Source: Piscicola geometra (lineage: Eukaryota; Annelida; Clitellata; Hirudinida; Piscicolidae). Taken from it: a DNA stretch of 64,000 nucleotides. The position numbers and the translations under genes were made by a program. Of this stretch, positions 36,001 through 48,329 are shown one piece after another. Location: the NCBI GenBank assembly GCA_943735955.1, contig OX030957.1, positions 1,303,001 to 1,367,000 on the forward strand, written 5' to 3'. The stretch's first letter is position 1. Each line of letters begins with the position of its first letter. Under the pieces are notes generated by a model. The model had not been told where the DNA came from. It was given only the letters and a program-made list of their open reading frames with translations, and did not search any database.

Positions 36001-39000
36001 AAAACACTTTTCGGCAATAAATACTGGAAAACAAATGGATTTGAAGCCACCAAGTGGTTCGTCTCAGGAATATTCGTCTTAAAAACTCCATAACAAAGAA
36101 CACCGTTTCATCTTGTCTTCCCTTTCACAATTTTTATTCCACCTATTATCTTTTCAAATTATAAGCTTGTTTTCTAGACTTTTTGGTTTAAAAACTAAAT
36201 ACTGTTTAATAAGTAATTTATTTTTCTGATGAAAGTAAACGGACTCGACCCAGCTTAAAAGAATAAAACACATTGAAATTATCTAATGCGGTATGAATCA
36301 TACGGTTTGATAGATGGAACAAGAGATCAGGTTAGATGGATAAGAAGTGGAAAAAATAATAGATACGTGGGTTTCTGTGGTTGGTTTAATGACTGAATAT
36401 TATGATACTTTTCTAAAGTTTTAGAGCTCACATGTGACAATTTAATTAAAAACATCAATATCATTATCGAGCGGACGAAGATAATTAAACACAAAAACAT
36501 TTATTTTTATTACAAAACTTTTTTCCAGACTTGAGAGTGTCTATACTATGTTTTGTACGAATTTTAAGCAGCTTTGTTAGAAAACTGCTCACTTCAGTTT
36601 AATAGTGTTTCGTTTCTTTTCATCTTGCTTTGATGAAAGGATAAACACACGTTAAGGATGTTCTAACAGTTTATTACTAGCTTTGTCTAGTTACTTGTAG
36701 CACACAGAAATATAAATTCCTTTTAAGTTTTAAGTTCTTTTGAAAGATAAGTCTGAACATTTTAATGATTTATTGATCACAATGCGTTTGAATATTTTAA
36801 GAATCACTAAGAGTATGTTAAGTTAGACCATTCTACGGGTCTTTACACTTTTTACAACTAAACAAAAAATGACTCAAAATGCGAATTTGAATCGCTGAAT
36901 AAATAGAAACGAATGCGTGAATAGCCGGCTGCCTTGGAGGATCAGTCCTTGCAAACTCTTGCATTTCGTATTCAATGAAAAATCAATCAAACAAAACCAG
37001 TGGAGCGTCTGTTCAATCAAAATGCAATCAATTTCAGAGCATCAGTCAACGAAGCACCGAACCATGAAAGCTTTGAAACTAATACACCATTTTAAAATGC
37101 TATCAAAATCTTTCATCCGTTCGACTTTTCAATCATTCCAGCAATTACTCTCCATCAGCCTGCTCTATCGAACCAACAGGCATACACGATGAGCAGAACA
37201 CCAAAGAAATGAGATTATATTAAAAAAAACTATTTCAACTCATATAAGAGGTTTGATGATTTTCGCAAATACTCTTCCCTAGAACATTTCATACGGCCGT
37301 TTAGTAACTTATTGATTCCCATCTGTCTGCGTACTATTGAGAGCCTTGATGGAAAGTGGCTAGAGACATAGGCATATAATCGATAGCTTCATCGTTCTAG
37401 AGTAAAATATATGCGATGTAAAGGAGTGTGAAATGTTGTTGAAATGCCAAGAATAGAGGCGTTGAAGACAATAACGATGCGCACAGGAGGGTGGTCAGGC
37501 GATGTGATTAAACATTAAAATATGAATGACTGAGAAATAATTTAATAAAATAACTTCTCATAAAAATAACCTTTTAAAAATACTTTGCAATAAAAACGAC
37601 AAAGTTTCTGTATTAGATGTATTTTTAAAAAATATAGATATTAAATTAGTCAAAATATCTTATTTACCAGATCCAATTTATGGACTATAAAGTAGATCAA
37701 ATAACTGAAAACCTAAGATAAAGAAACTATTAATAAAACGAATAATGCAAGAAATGACATTTCATTAAGTAATCAATCAGTCAGGCAGTAACAAACTACT
37801 AGGTAAGACACTACTATGAAAAATCTAGTACGGTAACTAAAGGTATCTATGAGCCTTAACACAGGTGGATGCAATGCATGTCACTCCCAACGTCATGATT
37901 TAGTACTAACACAATCGCACAACTATTACAGAAATAATCTTGAGGATATTTAAAGAAAAAACCCCTTGCTTGAACTCTGACCTTCCATGGAGACCTGGTC
38001 TGGGTCTTGAAGTTTGAAAAAATTGGATGGCTTTGAAATAAAAAGAAAATGTGTTAGTGAATAAAAATTGACTTTATAATGAGTAGAATGATTCAAAAAA
38101 GTAATATGCATATACCAATCAACTGCACGAGTTAATGCTATTCAGAACGAGAATTTAGATATTAAAAATATAATCGCAAGTTACTGCCCATTTTGAAAAA
38201 TGGCTTTTGTAAGTGTATGATGGAAGGTTGAAACTTCAAAGTTTAATAAATCTCAAAAGATATTCGATACTCTAATGATCCAACAAATACTTTAAACTAC
38301 CGCTAAAAATGAAATGATGTGTAATCATAATCTTTTACTTTATCCGAATGAAAATTAAAATTTAAAAAAAAATTTAATGAAAATATTATTCAAAAAGATA
38401 TATACAATAAATATAAAAGAATAATATATCAATTTTACGCTTAAGACGAGAAGTATCAACGATAAAATTTGAAATAACTTTTTAAAAACGTGTGACGGAT
38501 AAACGAGTGTAGGTGCAAATAATTTGAAAAATGTTTAGGAAAATTGAATTATAAATCGCCCAAAGGACCGGCCACAGGAGACAAACAAGTAGCACGATCT
38601 TTTGTTTGCGTACAAACAGCCATCTATAAAATTTATAACGCAAGAACAATTTAATATCATCAAAATTTAAAAAAAGTAAATTTGAAAAATAAAAAAGAAA
38701 GAGATCCACAAACACAAGCTCTAGACAGAACTAAAAACCTAAACATACACTTGAAAGTGACTTATTATCATATCGATAGTGTTTTAAATCTAATAAAATT
38801 TGAATAAATCAGCAACCCATTCGAACAGCCTCGTTCCCTTCAGATGCTTTCAGACTCACGGAAGAGTTTTTAAAAGTGTAAACTTTAATCAATTGAATTT
38901 ATGTCCGTTATGTTCAATTTTAACAGTTTTACAATATCTTCAAGTATTGGCTATTGAAAAAAAGTAGACATTTCAGATTATTTACTGTATTTTGCTTTTA

Positions 39001-40046
39001 TTCTGTGTTCACAAATAATATTTCAAATTCATTTAGCATCAATTAACTGAATGTTTGAAATGTGATAATGCGTTAAACGATATTATTTCAAGCCCCTTCA
39101 TCACTAAGGTTCTTTGAGAAGACAACTCAAAACTTTTTAGAAGAGCGTTTATGCACACTGAATCTTGGTTGGACTTTCAACTCCGATCGAATCAAACTTG
39201 ATTTCGATCATTTGAGATTACTTTTTAACTGGAAGATTGATTTTAAATTCTTTATATACTTTTTGAAAGCCATTCTGCGATTTTGAAATTTCTTAAGTTC
39301 ATAAGTTGGAAAGGTTTCAGTGCACGCAAGACTGCTTGACAACTATGGCAAACATTCAAATACGTAATAAGAAAGTATTATTGAATTAAATGGATGGGAG
39401 TGTGGAGGGCTCAAAGAGAAATTTCTAAATGGGATGTCTGAAGCGCATCTTTAGAATTTGAACAGCAGAACCAAAAGTTAGGATATAACTAATAACTAAG
39501 AGATATTGGCATGCTTTAAGAATGGAGGTTTCAATGAATAAGAAAAGCTTTGAATCAAAATATTTTGTGGAAGAAGAAGAAGCGTACATCGGAGGGTGAG
39601 CGAATGAGTGAAGAAGTAACAAAAAAGAATCGACTGAGGGATAAATAATTGGTGAAACTGTAGAACAAGTAATGAATGAATAAAAAATGCTTAATATCAA
39701 CCAACAAAAGCAGAGAAATAATGAATTGTCATCCTGGAGCTGATCTGTCAAATGGATGAATGTACAAAATGATTGAGGTGACGGTGGAGGGCGTATGCAA
39801 ACTTCTGAACCTGCGATTGTCCATCTAAGGTGAGTGTTATGTGGGAATATGAGATGCTTCGAATAGTTTTTCTGCTTGTATTTGAGAAAGGATAAATAGT
39901 GACTGGTCCTGATTCAAATTTTCTTCTGCCCTCTGTGAAAAGTAAATATGCAAATCATCAACATTTTGAAAATATGGCTTGAAAGTTTGAACAATCATAT
40001 GAATATAAAGATTAAACAGATATTTAAAATAATCAAAAACGTATTT
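30088..40046. other. Ten kilobases without a supportable gene
   Basis: AT-rich, with short frames only. A CA-rich patch lies at 30985-31075. GC-richer patches at 31280-31430, 32310-32480 and 35460-35720 open frames of 60-110 codons with no matched splice sites and no recognised family. A purine-rich stretch lies at 39590-39700. No poly(A) signal for the Angel-like gene could be assigned with confidence. Confidence 0.45.
30985..31075 (+). repeat. CA-rich minisatellite
   Basis: ACATACACCCACACACATAC-type sequence including a direct duplication of CACACGTACACCCAAG at 31028-31060. Confidence 0.7.
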
Positions 40047-40365
40047 TTGCGAGAAGATTCTGGCTAAATAGCATATCTTGATGTTATCTAGCGAAAAAAT
40101 TTTAGCGTGAAAATTCACGCTAAAATTTTATTTTAGGTTAGGTTAGGTTAGGGCAAGGGTTAGGTTAGGGTAAGGGTTAGGATAAACGTTGAAAGCGATT
40201 ATTTTATTTTTATCAAGTTCATATATCTTTATAAATTTTATTAAGATTTATGACTGAGTTATTTTGATATTAACAAAGAATAAAAACTTGGTGCAGATTT
40301 TATTATTTTGAATTTTCTCGCTAAATAACATCAAGATATGCTATTTAGCGGGAATATTCTCGCTA
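40047..40365. mobile_element. Inverted-repeat element enclosing a telomere-like block
   Basis: Arms 40047-40093 and 40319-40365 are inverted copies of about 47 bp, sharing ATAACATCAAGATATGCTAT with only a few mismatches. Just inside the left arm is a perfect 16-bp inverted repeat with a 2-nt loop (40096-40129, core TTTTAGCGTGAA). Next comes the TTAGG/TTAGGG block (40132-40181) and then ordinary AT-rich sequence. A further partial copy of the right-arm start (CTCGCTAAATAACATCAAG) follows at 40359-40377. No open frame. The layout suits a MITE-like or hairpin element; target duplications were not identified. Confidence 0.5.
40132..40181 (+). repeat. Interstitial telomere-type repeat
   Basis: Four TTAGG units, then TTAGGG-type units with GGGCAAGGG and GGGTAAGGG variants, about 50 bp in all. 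TTAGG is the arthropod telomere unit and TTAGGG that of most other animals; both occur here. Confidence 0.75.
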
Positions 40366-40389
40366 AATAACATCAAGCTTTTGCATTAG

Positions 40390-41634
40390 ATAAGTGTAAG
40401 TTTTTTATATAAAAAAATGCTCATTGAGGCGTATAGATCAGAGTATACATCATAAAAATATCTCTCAGTTTTAAATTTGTGACGATGAAATGCGTGTCTA
40501 CAGATGGCTAGTCTTTGCTTTCTAAAAAAAGAAACTTCACCAAAGCGAAAAATTAAAAGCTGAGCTGTTAATCTTTTGAATCTTCCTGGAACTGAGCTAT
40601 TTTTACATTATTTTTTAAAGATTTTCATTTTAAAATTAAAAAAATTATGTTTAGAAAAAATAATTTTTGACGTGGCTATTCGATTGCTTGCACTGTTATT
40701 TATTACTTTTGAATCACAGAAAATAAATAGTGAAAGATTTAGAAAACCGTAAAAAAGAGAATCTATAAATCGTCATTTAGGGCTCCAATTCTAAGTTTTT
40801 CGAAAGAAGGATCGATCTATCACACAGTCTTCAAAGGACAGAATAGAATAAATGTATAAATTAAAAGAAATATATTTTCAGTGAAGGTTTGCATTTTTTA
40901 TCGTATTTGATAAAAACCTTCACGCATCAAATATCTAAGAAAGATATAAAAATGACAATCAATTTCAGTAAGAGCAAGTCCCGAGGTGGATTCGAAGTTG
41001 ATTTGAAGGCGAACATTGAGAAATGTCTGCAAACTTCTAACAATATTTTTAGATAAGTATGAGTTCTCGTTCGACTTTTCAAAGTTTAGAGCAAAACCTT
41101 TTAAAAAAATAACTATTTTCAAAACTAAGTACTCATAAATTACATTGAAAATATGTATGAAATAAATCATGTTTCGATCAAGTGCATGAGAATTTCAAAA
41201 AAGACTTAAAATGTATTCGACGATTTAAAATATAAGAAAAAATTTTTTGGTTGTCAGTTAAATTTTAAGATTTCATTTAAAAGTTTTTCTTCCGATATTT
41301 TGATCATTACTATAATATAAAGTATCTGGAGTACTCAAATATAATAAAGACAAGTTTTTAGTTTTCAAATACTTTTTATATAAAGTTTGTTTTCAAATAA
41401 GATTTTTTCCCAAATATATTAGATTTTTTAATTCAACAAAATTTTCAAAATAAAAAATGAATAGAAAACATTTAAAGGCAGAAATTCCAGGCTCTTCAAT
41501 ACAATGGAAATGTTTACATTCAGTTGCCAAGAGCTTTGTTAATTGTATTCAAGAAACTTTATAAATTGTAAAACGAAAAAAAAAAACCTTAAAAATTAAA
41601 ATATTATAAAGTAGCTTTTAAATAATATTCTCAC
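40390..41634. other. AT-rich stretch, nothing recognised
   Basis: No gene, RNA or ordered repeat seen. Confidence 0.45.
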
Positions 41635-41682
41635 CTAAATGAATGGAGAATGTCGTGGATGTTTGCGGTAAAAGCTGCTCAT
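41635..41682 (-). other. Candidate 48-nt internal exon
   Basis: On the minus strand a pyrimidine-rich acceptor (TTTTATTTTATCATTCTACAG) and a strong donor (TTTAG|GTGAGAA) enclose 48 nt. With two bases completing the first codon and one left over, it reads EQLLPQTSTTFSIHL. This phase accepts the end of a spliced 49055-48383 exon and feeds the 20909-20656 candidate exon. The splice-site pair is good; the protein is not recognised. Confidence 0.3.
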
Positions 41683-43442
41683 CTGTAGAATGATAAAATA
41701 AAAGTGATTAAAAAATATTGACACTTTAATTAAATCCAGTTCAATTAAATTTATTTTAAAAATTTAAACAAAAAAATGTAAATTCTCGAAACTAAACAAA
41801 AGTTGAATGTCAAAGAAACTATCAATACCCTTCATTCAGCCAATCAGAAAGTTTGCAATTGAGTAAACTTATAAAATCTAACCAAAAATTCAAAAAACGC
41901 ACACTTTATCTGAAAATCAAGGCACTTTGTTCGTTGTTTATTCAGATTTATGTGCACTCACTCGCGAACATTTCTAAATCAGCCTTTTACTGTTTCATCC
42001 CTTAATGCAAAAATGGCTAAGTTTTTGAATTTATATACATTTCAAAAACCCATTAAATGAAAATAGGTTACTAAATTAAATTTAATTTAGTCCGAAAAAA
42101 ATAAAATTGTTCTAGACAAACCCTGCGAGCATCATCATTTCGAGACGCATGAAAGCCTCAGCGATTCATCTCATGCAAGCATACGCCTCCGTTATTAATG
42201 TCGACCGCAAATTCCATCAACTTGTTAGGATTAGCTTCCCACATTTTCTAGTATAAATAAACTATGTTTTAAAATAATTTTTTCTTCATTTATAAAGATT
42301 TTTATTTTTTTACTTTTAAATATTCTTTTCTATAAAATTTTGCCAATATTTTGTATGCAAAGGCAGTTTGGGAGGTATATGAGAGCAGCTGTTAATTCTA
42401 CTTAAAGGCTTTCCGAACCGAATTCATAATTTTTTTTCAACAAGGCTTCATTCGCATATAAAGATATAAATACGTTTAGCTTAAAGTTACATAGAAAAAG
42501 CACCTGAAAATAAATATATTCTTAATATTTTTAAGTTCTTTTGAATGAATTGAGATGAAGAAAAAGTTGAGAGATGAGATTCTTTGAAAAATGTCTCCAA
42601 ATTCATTTAAACTTTTACAACTTTGAAACCAGAAAAGAAGATCAAAGGATGAAGTGAAATGCGAGAAGTGCAAATAGTTCTGAATGTGAGCTAGAGAATC
42701 AATTAGGACCTTAGGACGTTAACGTACATTTGCTCATTAAATGTATTTTTTCTTGATTTATTTTTTCTATTCTTTAACTACGAAGGCAATATGCTGTTGC
42801 TGGCACTCTGAAGCCTTAATATTTTTTTTTCTAACCCTTCTATAAATCAATTTTCAATTATTTAAAATCTAAACCCCTGTTTCATCATTTTTTAAAAGTT
42901 TTCTGATGACAAAATGAGGTCCGTATTTTTTTTACGATTTCCACAAGTTTTCAGCGCTTTATTTTCTATTCTAAAATTAAAGCTTTCAAAAAATAAAAAT
43001 TTCAAGAAAATAGATCAAGCTGAGAAGAATAATTTTTTAGAATTATGTTATAAATAATATAAATTTCGTTTCTTTTGAACGCACTTTCAAATTTTATTAT
43101 TATCAATAAAAAATGCCTTTCTATAATATAGATAAAAATGTTTATAAAAATTGATTAGCACTGGAAATAATAAAAGTTACTGATAAAAAGAAACTATGCC
43201 CTGAAAAATAATTACTTCGTGTTTGCTCATTTCATTTCAAAATCAATTTAATAAAACACCATCAGAGTCTCAAAAAATTATGCGCAAACTCGTTATAAAA
43301 ATAATTTTTTTCATTTCATTTTTCCCATTATTCCACCACGAGAATCGGCAAATTTTTCACATTTTCAATATTATCACGTTCAAACATTGAAAGAATTAAC
43401 GAGCACAACCGCATTCAGGCGTACATGCCTTCCTAGACCATA

Positions 43443-43620
43443 GTGCCTCCATATCTATCCACACATACATCTACACCCATTCATGCTCCATATACACATC
43501 ACTCCATTTATTCATCTGAACATCCATCCACACATCTATCGAGACATCTATCCAAACACACATCGGCACATCCATCCACATCAATACAGACTCCATCAAC
43601 ACTGCATCTGCAATCCACGC
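43443..43620 (+). repeat. Degenerate CATC/ACAT tandem
   Basis: Imperfect CATCTATCCACACATC-type units at 43450-43615. The frames on both strands here (poly Thr/Ser/His and poly Met/Asp/Val) are translations of the repeat. Confidence 0.75.
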
Positions 43621-43658
43621 ATAGAAGCGTAGCATGTCTAATTGTTTGACGGTCAGTA

Positions 43659-43757
43659 ATTCAGATTCCGTCCAGTGGCTTGGAACACATTGCATCAAAT
43701 AGCACTGATTCGAAAACCTTTAAATCTCAACTAAAAGCATTTTTATGTTTCATCTGT
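43659..43757 (+). mobile_element. LINE (CR1/Jockey-like) C-terminal relic
   Basis: One frame reads IPSSGLEHIASNST, then SKTFKSQLKAFL. This pattern, (W)NSLP..I..S.S...FKSxLKxFL, is typical of the last residues of CR1/Jockey-type ORF2 proteins. Only this tail is seen and the upstream frame is broken. Confidence 0.4.
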
Positions 43758-44298
43758 ATTGGCCCCTTAATCGATCATTCCATGCAACATACCTTCATCT
43801 TCACCAGTCCTATTCCTTCACTCTTTCCTTTAAAAATCTGCTTTCACTAAAATTTTCTTTCAATTCTTAGTTATTTTATGATTTTACTCTAAGATTTTAC
43901 TAATTCTTTTTCGTTGAAACCTTTTATGAACAATGATTCATTCTGATCATAACTCTTAAATCAGTTCTTATTATATTTTTTCTATAATGAAATCATGTTG
44001 ATGATTATTTTTATGCTTATAGTTATTGAAGCATGTGCACTGATTCATAATTCACACAAAGACTGGCACTACACAGCTCCGGATGCGCTTGTCGTCCACG
44101 AGTGCTGCACACAATGAACACGTTGTGGCTTCTTCTTTGTGTTGTTTCTCTTCTTCTTATTGTTTATTAGCATCTTTTATTGACGTTTTCTTTATATTTT
44201 ACTTGTTAATGCTCTTTCCTTCATCAATTGTACATTTTCGAACACACGTGCGAGTCTTCACACGCACACACCTACAAAAACACCAATATAATCAACAA

Positions 44299-44319
44299 AC
44301 ACACACACACACACACACA
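44299..44319 (+). repeat. (AC)n microsatellite
   Basis: About ten perfect AC units, followed by ATACATGCATAC. Confidence 0.95.
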
Positions 44320-44483
44320 TACATGCATACAACAAAAACGGACAAAATAATGACCACGCACAAAGTTGCCTTCAATGATGATCAGATATATTTGTTTTAC
44401 ATCGTTTTAATATCGTTTTTATCAGGCACTCAGGCTCGCAGTCGTTTGAATTGCCATTGCTGCATTAATGCCTTCCACTGCAG

Positions 44484-44495
44484 GCCGCCATCTTG
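44484..44495 (-). promoter_or_regulatory. TISU/YY1-type motif
   Basis: The minus strand reads CAAGATGGCGGC, an exact match to the TISU initiator consensus SAASATGGCGGC, which also contains a YY1 site. In known genes TISU sits within a few tens of bases of the transcription start and supplies the start codon. Here the frame from the ATG closes after eight codons (MAACSGRH), and no good donor was found, so its role is unproven. Confidence 0.3.
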
Positions 44496-46331
44496 CCACG
44501 CTGAAAATAATTTCTCTGAAATAACCTGAAAAACCATATTGCTTGTAGAAGCTTATTGAAATTCCATGTTTTTGTTCAAGTTTTTTTTATTAGCTTACGC
44601 ATGAATTGTTTGGAATTATTATTGCATTTTTAAGCACTTTTAATGCAAGTTTGACAAAACATATTTCAATTTATGCAATTTCCGGCACTGCATCTATTAC
44701 TTGCATCTATTAAAGAATGCAAGCCTTCATCACGTTTTACGATCACACAACACGCCACAATGGGTGATGCCATTTCTGACTGAAATAGACACCTTGATGG
44801 CACGTTACTCGAATGAAGTGATCAATACTCTAGCAGTGTGACATTTAAACATTCCACTAGTTTTTTTAGTATTTTTTTATTTTAATCAACGCAGGTTTCT
44901 CGTGTAGAAAATGGTTTTTTGTGCGAATAAACCGTTTTGGCACTGACAATGTAGCTCCAATGCGTGAAAGAAGCAAATGACTTATCCTTGATCTGATCAG
45001 TAAAAAACGACATAGGGGGTGAGAGATGAAGGTGGTGATAGTGGGAAGACAAATAGCCAATTTGAATTAGACTTATGATTTTGGTAATAAAAATAAGAAA
45101 AAACATTTATTCTCATGATTACTTTAATTTAATATTTAATTACTCATTCTCAAGTAGATCCCATCTGGCTAGACAAAGCATTCGCATGTCGCATCGGCTG
45201 GCAAATCGAGAGATAATTAAAATGCATCTTGCGCGTTCAATGATCTAGGCTGGCCCGATTTACGAGCGGCCATAAAAATGCACCACATGTTGCAGTAGTT
45301 TTATGCTTATTAATCATTTATTTTGGCATTAACAACACAATTTTATGCCTGCTAAAGAGATCTGGAAATCATTATCAGCATGGAAAACTCTTCATTGGGG
45401 TTTCAAAACACGGAGAGTTTTTGTGATTTGAACTAATTCTGAACATCTATTGAGTAATAAAAAATATAATTACTTTCTAAAAAGGTTTGATTACAAAGCT
45501 TTGATGATGTCTTTTTACACATCATCCCATTTCTCTCTAACTTCTACATTTTCACTTTTAAAAATTCTATAAAAAATTATGTAACAAACATTAAAAGCTA
45601 TTTCTCAGAAATCCATATTTTAAGAAATAAGCTTTGATGCGATATTCAAAGACATTGATTCCTTCAATGCTCACTGCATCGTTTCGATTCACTGAGTTAC
45701 GAGTAGCTTTGCTCTTTGCTATTAGCGCTTAGATGCTAAATTTACATTTTATAAATATGTTTTATCAAAAATACATCAACAAAAACAATTCAAAACAAGC
45801 TTTCAGGGTTTATACATTTCTAAAAATAAATTTTCCATTCGATTTCTTTTTCAAAAAAGTATCAATCTGCTTCGAATGAAACGCAAATGCAATCAAGCCA
45901 GGGCTAACGAGTAGAAACAAATTGAATTCTGCAGTCGTTGTGGCAGAAGCAGCAAGATAAATAATTTGCAACGCCGCAGAGGCAGGGACGCGAGATAAGA
46001 AAAGACCATCTTATTGATTGCGAGCCTTCATTCCCTTCTATTCAGTCTTCCTTGTCGCCTTTGGCTCGTCGAGGATTATATTTGCTGATTAAATTGCATG
46101 CACTCATTACTTTCGTCGGCAAATGATTGTGCGTCACATAGCTTTTTTCAAAATGTTTACTTTCAAGGACATTTGACAATTATAAACGTTTTATATACGC
46201 TTAAAAAATCCAGGCCCAAGCATTTATAAGGAAGCATCCATGTTTCAAAAGATTAGAATAATAAATTTCGCAAATGGTCCTAAAAACTCTAAATGATGAT
46301 GAGTTATGCAGTGAACAAACATCGAACATAC

Positions 46332-46401
46332 CCTCATTTTGCGGAAGTTGAGGGAGGGTCGATTAGAAATGACATCGATGCTTCGGAACCTCCTGAGCAC
46401 T
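46332..46401 (-). other. Weak candidate exon in a GC-richer patch
   Basis: Within the GC-richer patch 46290-46500, the minus strand has an acceptor (TCTGCCTTCCCACCAG) and 70 nt later a consensus donor (AGG|GTATGT). One frame between them is open and reads VLRRFRSIDVISNRPSLNFR. Another frame compatible with an upstream 1-nt overhang ends in TGA after 22 codons. Strand and frame are unresolved, so this is only a place to look. Confidence 0.15.
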
Positions 46402-47970
46402 CTGGTGGGAAGGCAGACGTCAGGTCGACACAGAAGCACCCTCATCGTTGGGAAAGTCAGCAGACGATCTGTCCTTGACGCCGATGCTGGATGAGTTTTA
46501 TTTGAGAATAAGTTCATAATAATTTAACAAGTAATTACTTATATTTTGTGTGTGAACAATTTTAAAAAATAGTTTGAAGCATTATTAATCAAACGTCACA
46601 TAAAGAGACGAATAAACATTGAAACTTTATCCATAGAAAAATACATCTCTGATGATCTCAAATTCCCCTTTCGAACATTTAATGCATCATATAATTTATT
46701 AGTTTTCAAACATATTTTCTTCATGTGTTGTCTTTTCGATCTTGCATATAATCGACTGGCATAATACTAATCGCTTCCAAACTTTTGTTTTTTAAAGATG
46801 CAATTTGCCTAGTTCAAGGTCAAACCTAATTTTAAATGTTTCGCAACTTAACTTTTGAAAACATATTTTCAAATCGGAAGTTGAAAAAATAAATTTCAAA
46901 AGGCGGGTCATTGGGAGAAGCAATAAAGATGTGATCTTTATGGGGTAGTGCTAGCAATTTAGAAGGCATAAAGAAGTCCCAAGAAGATGGCGAGGGGGTC
47001 GTCAAGAAGTGAAAATGTTGAAACGAAAACACCATATTGACTCACAAACTTTATGTTGACATTTCAAAAATTGTTTCAAGTATGAAGGTACATTAGTGTA
47101 AATTTGGTTTTCGAAACATTCAAGTCATTTTTGAGCTTTGACTTTAGGTTTTCGAAAGTTCGGAAAAATTTAACTGGAAATAAAATTTATTTTCCAGGTT
47201 TCAAAGGATTCTAAGATAAATGGATTTTTTGGGATATATAAAATAGCAAAATTTTATGCTGAAATCTCTAAGGCATACATTTTACGTGTCATCTGCTGAC
47301 CAATGTTGCCTCTGAGTGTACGTGTTAAGTGGTATTTGTGTGTGTATATGAGCTTTGTTTGCCTTTCTTATTTGTGTGAGTGTTTGCTCAGTCATTTTTT
47401 GTTTCTATGGCTTCATTTTTTTACATTTCTATCTTTTTTTAAAATTATAAATTCTTCCACAATTTTTTTAAGTATCTAGGATGCTTAGCATCTTGCATCG
47501 TGCACAGCTTATCAACGCTTTGCATTCCGAACTCCACGTCATAATTTCAAGTATTTAGTTGTCTTGAGCAATCTCTCTTTTTTGTGTGCTCACATTCCTT
47601 AATTATACGTGAGGTTATGTGTGTCAATGGAAACGTAGGCAGGTCATTGGTTTGGCGTGCATGTTTTTGATCGTGCTGTTTATGTTTATTTTAAATATTT
47701 TGTAACCAGATCGGTCTGAAATATCTTTGGTGGACTTGCCAGAAAAAAAACACTGGAGAAAAAATGCGCTGTATGTGGAGACTTTTGCATCAAGCTATGA
47801 ACGCAAAGATCATCAGAATTTGAACTGGAGACTTGCACGGTAACGGGAACAGTGGATTCTGCTCGGTAATTCAAGATCTTAAACGAAGACTCATGGCAAA
47901 ATACTAATCTGTTGATAATGACATTTTCAAAAAACATTAAAGATGGATAGAACATATTCTTCTTAAACAA

Positions 47971-48020
47971 GGAAGTTGGTTGACAACCTATGTCCCAGAC
48001 TGGATAACATGAAAAAGTAA
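47971..48020 (+). mobile_element. LINE 3'-end relic, copy A
   Basis: Frame reads KLVDNLCPRLDNMKK then TAA. It is 40/50 identical, ungapped, to copy B at 62092 and shares the LVDxLC motif with copy C at 17200. The sequence before it is too decayed to follow. Confidence 0.4.
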
Positions 48021-48233
48021 GGAAGAAGTATGCTCACTATAATTATGATATATTTCTGTATCCTAAGAAAAGTTTCGTAAAATAAGAATGTATAAAACAT
48101 CTCATAACGGTACTATATCTCATCATGTAGGGCTAGGACCATGTTTAATTATAGAAAATGAAAAATATTATAACTCTAATGCTCACAGCTCACAAGCAGG
48201 CCGAAAAAGTCGATATTTTTAACATGATACTTT

Positions 48234-48239
48234 TTTATT
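48234..48239 (-). terminator. Possible poly(A) signal
   Basis: AATAAA on the minus strand about 90 bp past the TAA at 48330. It would serve the low-complexity protein gene if its exon is not spliced at 48383. Confidence 0.35.
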
Positions 48240-48329
48240 TATATATTTTTCTACGTGTAATTTTGAAATAATAGCATCAAAACCAGATTTTGATTTTTAA
48301 AATTTCAAAGTCTAGAGATTTTTTAATTT

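Larger units (their letters stand above)
41683..48229. other. Mostly non-coding stretch with scattered relics
   Basis: AT-rich background. Contains a degenerate CATC tandem (43443), LINE relics (43659, 47971), a CA microsatellite (44299), an ATGGCGGC motif (44484) and a GC-richer patch with splice-like sites (46332). GC-richer patches at 45180-45290 and 45900-46070 hold nothing recognised. Confidence 0.45.

Noticed and set aside
43443..43698. 68- and 75-codon frames on opposite strands
   Set aside because: Translations of the degenerate CATC tandem.
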